A DNA stretch of 64,000 bases from Bufo bufo. Its lineage: Eukaryota; Chordata; Amphibia; Anura; Bufonidae. Numbering within the stretch: position 1 is the stretch's first letter; every line of letters starts with the position of its first letter. Below the pieces are notes generated by a model. The model was not told the origin of the DNA and searched no databases. It saw only the letters and a list, made by a program, of their open reading frames with translations. The DNA is taken from the NCBI RefSeq assembly GCF_905171765.1, contig NC_053392.1:500136556-500200555 (forward strand), read 5' to 3'. Positions 59,086-64,000 of this stretch are shown one piece after another. A program made the position numbers and the translations under genes.

Positions 59086-59346
59086 ATGAGTTGGCAAATC
59101 TCCTGGGCATCACGGAAGCATTCTGGCACTTCCCGTACTATAGTCCTCCATGAACCTGTGTGTGGGATCAGATGCAGCTCTGGCACCCAAATGTACACCG
59201 AGGGGGCAGTGCCATGTCATGAAAAGGACGTGTGGCCTATTAGAATTGGGCATGGTCTGCAGAAAGGGGCTGTGCATTGTGCCTGTGTATACTATGAAGG
59301 GGACATGGCAGACTCCAAGAAATCAAACACTGATGGCCTAACCTAA
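59086..59346 (+). CDS. 86-codon open frame, unit D copy
   Basis: Collinear with 23761-24021 and open for its full length. Confidence 0.3.
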   Translation: MSWQISWASRKHSGTSRTIVLHEPVCGIRCSSGTQMYTEGAVPCHEKDVWPIRIGHGLQKGAVHCACVYYEGDMADSKKSNTDGLT

Positions 59347-59466
59347 GGAAAGGGCATCAGAATTAAAGTTGCAATGAAAACTTGCTCTGCTATATGGCTG
59401 CCCAACTGCGGTGCACAGTACATTACACACCAATCAGCCATAACATTGGAACCACATACTGTAGGT

Positions 59467-59613
59467 CAGGCATGCTCAACCTGCGGCCCTCCAGCTGTTG
59501 TAAAACTACAACTCCCACAATGCCCTGCTGTAGGCTGATAGCTGTAGGCTGTTCGGGCATGCTGGGAGTTGTAGTTTTGTAACAGCTGGAGGGCCGCAGG
59601 TTGAGCATGCCTG
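59467..59613. mobile_element. hAT MITE, unit D
   Basis: Orthologous to 39801-39947, same site. Confidence 0.9.
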
Positions 59614-61523
59614 CCGTAGGTGAACTGAATAACATTATATTGTGTCAATATCAATTGTGGATTATACATATAAGGTGACAAGTGAACATTCAGTTCCTGA
59701 AGTTGATGTACTGGAAGCAGGAAAAAGGAGTCAGAACACACTGTGCATTACAGCTTGCTGTATATGTAATTGAGACCCCAGACCTGACCTCTGAATTAAT
59801 TCAGACCCAAACCAAGCCAAAAAAATTATTCTAACCTCTGACCAGAACCCTAAATTATTTCAGACCTCGTAGCAAACCCCTAAGTTAAAGGAGCTATCAC
59901 TCCTTGTTCACTGAAAATGTGGCCGCTGGAGTCATCAGCTGATGTTCTCTCAACATCTCCAGAAAACAGCTGATTTTGCTGGGGGACGCCTCGACCATCC
60001 ACATCCAGCCAGGTATTTCATTGCAGATAAATGGCTGTCCCTGTAATAGAAGGGTGACCTAAGTCTGACTGAGTCAGGGATGCTCATACAAAGCAGCTCT
60101 CAGTTTTAGCTCTTAGAGGGGAGTCCCAAGCCCTAATACAATGTCCTGATGCCAGGTTTCCTTGCTACTCCAGAAGAACGGGAATTCCAGGCTCAAATAC
60201 AACGTTCTGATGCCAACGTTTTTTGCTAGTCAGGAAGAACGAACTGCAGCGTGTAACACCTATCAGTTGTGAGACACTGAGTAAGAGGATGGAATGCTGG
60301 CAGGGAGTGGGCCCCTGTGTTAGGTGCCAAGGTTGGGCCCCATCAAGCCTGGGAATTTAGGTACGGGGCTATGCAGTGAACTGAATCTTTGTGAAGGAAA
60401 GCCTAACTATGATTCTGGAGTCTTGGATGAGGGCGACAGGGCAGACACGCATCTCTAGGCATGTTACTACACAAATCAGCATTGAACGATGGTTTTGCTG
60501 TCCTGTGGCTAAATGTGCTTGAAGTTTATAGTCAGGGAACAGCTCCTTCTGCTTTCAGAGAAATGCCATTTTCTTTAGTGTTTAATCTTCTCTAAGTAAA
60601 TGACAATAATTATTGACTAATTCAAGAACACCCCCCACACCCCCCTCCCACCTAACAGACACATCTTCCAATTATTTAGTAAATGTGTCTTTAAATGCCA
60701 TTACTTTTCTTTTCCTATTTGGTCATTTAGATTATGTCTGCGTTTTTTTTTAATGTTTTTTGTGTTTTTTGTGATAAGAAAGACATTTTTTGTCATTTTT
60801 TTTTTTTTTTTGTGTTTGGGAAAATGAAGAAAGAAAAAAATAGTCTGTTTTCATATTTTCTTAAGTGTTTCTGTAAGTATTCCCACGGTCCCAACCACCA
60901 GAGAGACTGACACATTTCTTTGTTTGACTCCTGGTCCCGCCACCTACTAGGGAAGTGCCACTTTGTCACGCATTGTGCTGCGCCTTTGTGTCAGAGTAGT
61001 TCCCACTCAAAGAGGCGACCTTGGTGTGGTGAGTGGGCTTATGCTTTTTGATCAAAATGTACACTAATGCCTCTTGTACAGCATGTAGTATGGGGGCTGT
61101 ACACTTCAATATGGTGCTGAGTAGCGAGTTTATTTAGATCAAAGCATAGCATTGTGGATGTGCGATCCAGTTCTGTTTTCTCCCCCTGATATATTTATTA
61201 TTTTTGTTTTCGGGAAAATGAAAAAAGAAAAAATAGTCTGTTTTCATATTTTCTTAAGTGTTTCTGTAAGTATTCCCACGGTCCCAACCACCAGAGAGGC
61301 TGACACTTTTTCCTATGGTGTGCAAGCACGACCACCGCTGATGAATTGCAGGGTGGTCATGATGCCTGGATATGAGCCTTGAATCAAGCCAGCAAAGGAA
61401 GCAATATAGACAATCACAATACATTAGTAAGTGCCTTTCATTAATTTTGTTTACGTGATATATGAAATTTGTCATATTGAATAAAAAAAACTTGAAAACA
61501 GACTATTTTTTCTTTTCCCCCCT

Positions 61524-62467
61524 TTAACCCCTTATGAACCGGGCTAATTTTCACCTTAAGGACCAGGCCATTTTTTGCAAATCTGACCAGTGTCACTTTA
61601 TGTGTGAATAACTTTAAAACGCTTTTACTTATCCAGGCCATTCTGAGATTGTTTTTTTTATCACATATTGTACTTCATGACACTGGTAAAATGGAGTGAA
61701 AAAAATATATATTTATACAAATAATCCAAATTTTCCAAAAATTTGGAAAAATTAGCTAATTTACAAATTTCAATTTCTCTTCTTCTATAATACTTAGTAA
61801 TATCTCCAAAATAGTTATTAATTTACAATCCCCATATGTCTACTTTATGTTTGGATCATTTTGGGAATGCCATTTTATTTTTTGGGGACGTTACAAGGCT
61901 TAGAAGTTTAGAAGCAAATCTTGAATTTTTCAGGAAAATTTCTAAAACCCACTTTTTCAGGAACAGTTCAGGTCCACCCAGAAATTACCCCATTTTACAA
62001 ACTACACCCCTCAAGGTATTCAAAACTGATTTTACAAACTTTGTTAACCCTTTAGGTGTTCCACAAGAATTAATGGAAAACAGAAAAAATAGCAAAATTT
62101 CACTTTTTTGGCAGATTTTCCATTCGAATCCATTTTTTCCAGTTACAAAGCAAGGGTTAACAGCCAAAGTAAGCGCAATGTTTATGGCCTTGATTCTGTA
62201 GTTTACAGAAACACCCCATATGTAGTCATAAACTGTTGTACGGGCCCACAGCAGGGTGCAGAAGGAAAGGAATGACATATGGTTTTTGGAAGGCAGATTT
62301 TGCTGGACTGGTTTTTTTACACCATGTCCCATTTGAAGCCCCCCTGATGCACCCCTAAAGTAGAAACTCCAAAATAGGGTGGCAGTTATGTTGGTACTAT
62401 TTTAGGGTAAATATGATTTTTGGTTGCTCTATATTACACTTTTTGTGAGGAAAGGTAACAAGAAATA
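61524..62467. mobile_element. TTAACCCCTTATGAACCGGG repeat, unit D
   Basis: Empty of the MITE. The landmark TTCACCTTAAGGACCAGG at 61551 is uninterrupted. Confidence 0.6.
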
Positions 62468-63772
62468 CCGTATTTTTCGCTTTCTAAGATGCAATTTTCC
62501 CCCAAAAAGTGGGGGGGAAATGGCCGTGCGTCTTATAAAGAGAATACATCGCTGGCCGCTATGCTGCACAGCGCGACCAGAAAAGTATCAGTGTGAAGGG
62601 AGGAGGCGGGGACACTCATGGAGGGGCCCGGTACAGTGACTCTACTCTAATACACTGGGCCCCGCAACTGTTAAACATTCAATCTGATCTATATAATTGT
62701 ATACGCGCTGTACGGTACTTACTGTAGTACCGGAAGTATAGCATTAATACGGCGCAGCGCCTGCCGCAGCTCCCTCCTCATGCGCCGCCTGCCCCAGCTC
62801 CCTCTGTCATGCGCCGCCTGCCTGTTCATTCATAAAGTGAGATAAGAAGGCAGGCGGCGCATGAGGAGGGAGCTGGGGCAGGCGGTGCATGACCGAGGGA
62901 GCTGGGGCAGGCGGCGCATGAGGAGGGAGCTGCGGCAGGCGGCGCATGACCGAGGGAGATGCCGGTCTGCGCCGTCTAAATGTTATACTTCCGGTACTAC
63001 AGTAAGTACCGAACAGAGCGTATACAATTAGATATACTGTAGATCAGATTGAATATTTAACGGTTGCGGTGCTTGGTGTATTAGAGTAGAGTCACTGCAC
63101 CGGGCCCCGCCATGAGTGTCCCCCGCCTCCTCCCTCCACACTGATGCATCTGATGGGGGATCTGTAGATGACACTTATGGGGATCTGTGGATGACATAAG
63201 TGTCATCCACAGAGCCCCATAAGTGTCATCCACAAATCCCCCATCAGTGTAATGCACAGATCCCCCCTCAGTGTCATTCACAGATCCCCCCTCAGTGTCA
63301 TCCACAGAGCCCCATAAGTGTCATCCACAGAGCCCCCCTCAGTGTCATCCACAGAGCCCCCCTCAGTGTCATCCACAGAGCCCCCCTCAGTGTCATTCAC
63401 AGATCCCCCCTCAGTGTCTTTCACAGATCCCCCCATCAGTGTCATCCACAGATCCCCCCATAACAGTGCATCATCCACAGATCCCCCCATAACAGTGCGT
63501 CATCCACAGATCCCTCCATAACAGTGCGTCATCCACAGATCCCCATAACAGTGCGTCATCCACAGATCCCCATAACAGTGCGTCATCCACAGATCCCCAT
63601 AACAGTGCGTCATCCACAGATCCCCATAACAGTGCGTCATCCACAGACCACTATTAGTTCAAAACCTACCAAAAGCACACCTTTTGGTTCAAAATATTTT
63701 TTTCTTATTTTCCTCCTCAAAAACCTAGGTGCGTCTTATCATCAGGTGCGTCTTATAAAGCGAAAAATACGG
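62468..63772. mobile_element. CCGTATTTTTCGC element, complete, unit D
   Basis: 1305 bp with inverted ends CCGTATTTTTCGCTTT and AAAGCGAAAAATACGG between TA dinucleotides (62466-62467, 63773-63774). Inside are a fold-back palindrome (about 62595-63147) and a CAGTGTCATCCACAGATCCC minisatellite. No transposase. TA duplication suggests Tc1/mariner-type mobilisation. Confidence 0.8.
63130..63660 (+). repeat. CATCCACAGATCCCCC minisatellite
   Basis: About twenty units of 25-30 bp: first CAGTGTCATCCACAGAGCCC types, then CATAACAGTGCGTCATCCACAG types. The repetitive frames (HRSP/HRAP, PPSVSS) are artefacts of the repeat. Confidence 0.9.
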
Positions 63773-63774
63773 TA

Positions 63775-64000
63775 GCTGTTTTGGCACGGTTTTTATTTTT
63801 TGTTATTTACAACATTCATTTGACAGGTTAGATCATGTGGAATTTTTATAGAGCAGGTTATTACGGAAAATCATGTTTTAGTGTCTCCATAGTCCGAGAG
63901 CCATATATTTTTCAGTTTTTGGGCGATAATCTTGAGTAGGGTATGATTTTTGCGGGATGAGATGACGGTTTTATTGGCACTATTTTGGGGTGCGTATGAC
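63775..64000. other. Continuation of the host repeat to the window edge
   Basis: GCTGTTTTGGCACGGTTTTT resumes the repeat interrupted by the CCGTATTTTTCGC element. A-C have lost this part. No gene. Confidence 0.5.

Larger units (their letters stand above)
58181..64000 (+). repeat. Segmental duplication unit D (runs off the window)
   Basis: Has the same left junction as B and C. It lacks about 1.9 kb (the equivalent of C 45107-46995), joined at GAATTAA/GGGGCAGTGCTG with a short filler. It has the hAT MITE but not the 666-bp TTAA MITE (intact TTAAGGACC at 61556) and not the mariner. At its right it continues into sequence that A-C have lost. Confidence 0.9.

Noticed and set aside
63081..63521. 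Repetitive frames (HRSP, PPSVSS, GGSVDDTE) as low-complexity proteins
   Set aside because: All are different frames and strands of one minisatellite inside a non-autonomous element.

Overview
The window looks like a piece of a large, repeat-rich vertebrate genome, most likely an anuran amphibian (frog or toad). This is inferred from the mix of repeat families: CAGGG-ended hAT elements, TTAA-flanked palindromic MITEs, Tc1-like elements, a DD41D mariner, and a retrovirus-like provirus. No bacterial operons or tRNA/rRNA genes were recognised. Almost nothing is an intact host gene. The window is a stack of mobile elements, one large satellite, and a tandem segmental duplication.

Region 1 (1-12.2 kb). 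The left edge carries a myosin II heavy-chain rod fragment. It is fused in frame to an unknown acidic/basic tail that stops just upstream of a polypurine tract and a candidate 3' LTR (616-6223). A 132-bp hAT MITE breaks the myosin reading frame. The candidate LTR is itself split by a 4.9-kb hAT element (671-5589) with an 8-bp target duplication. That hAT contains a 3.3-kb palindromic TTAA-flanked element (835-4147) and a deleted Tc1-like element (4499-5277). Further right are a decayed Tc1-like transposase, inverted-repeat modules, a 1.2-kb fold-back element with a 15-bp target duplication (9210-10422) and more MITEs.

Region 2 (12.19-21.0 kb). About 13 copies of a ~686-bp satellite, partly organised as 1373-bp dimers. 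Inside each monomer a ~235-bp block is conserved better than the AT-rich remainder and carries a 45-codon open frame on the minus strand.

Region 3 (21.0-64.0 kb). Four tandem copies (A-D) of a segmental duplication unit start at 21001, 36213, 44824 and 58181. B without its LINE-like insert and C without its TTAA element come to the same length, about 8.18 kb. Each unit starts with a scrap of satellite edge. A, B and C end in the same truncated mariner with the same local inversion. The copies differ by clean insertions, which gives an insertion chronology. B, C and D share a hAT MITE that A lacks. B and C share a 666-bp palindromic TTAA MITE. C alone has a 5.2-kb TTAA-flanked giant element. 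B alone has a LINE-like insertion. D alone has a ~1.9-kb deletion and lacks the mariner at its right end. Copy A carries a complete-ended but badly decayed endogenous retrovirus (24890-33562) with near-identical LTRs, an env split by a Tc1-like element, and missing gag and integrase cores.

Within the units, the only candidate host-gene remnants are a putative first exon with paired CCAAT boxes (minus strand) and an unidentified 86-codon open frame (plus strand) kept in all four copies. Neither was recognised.
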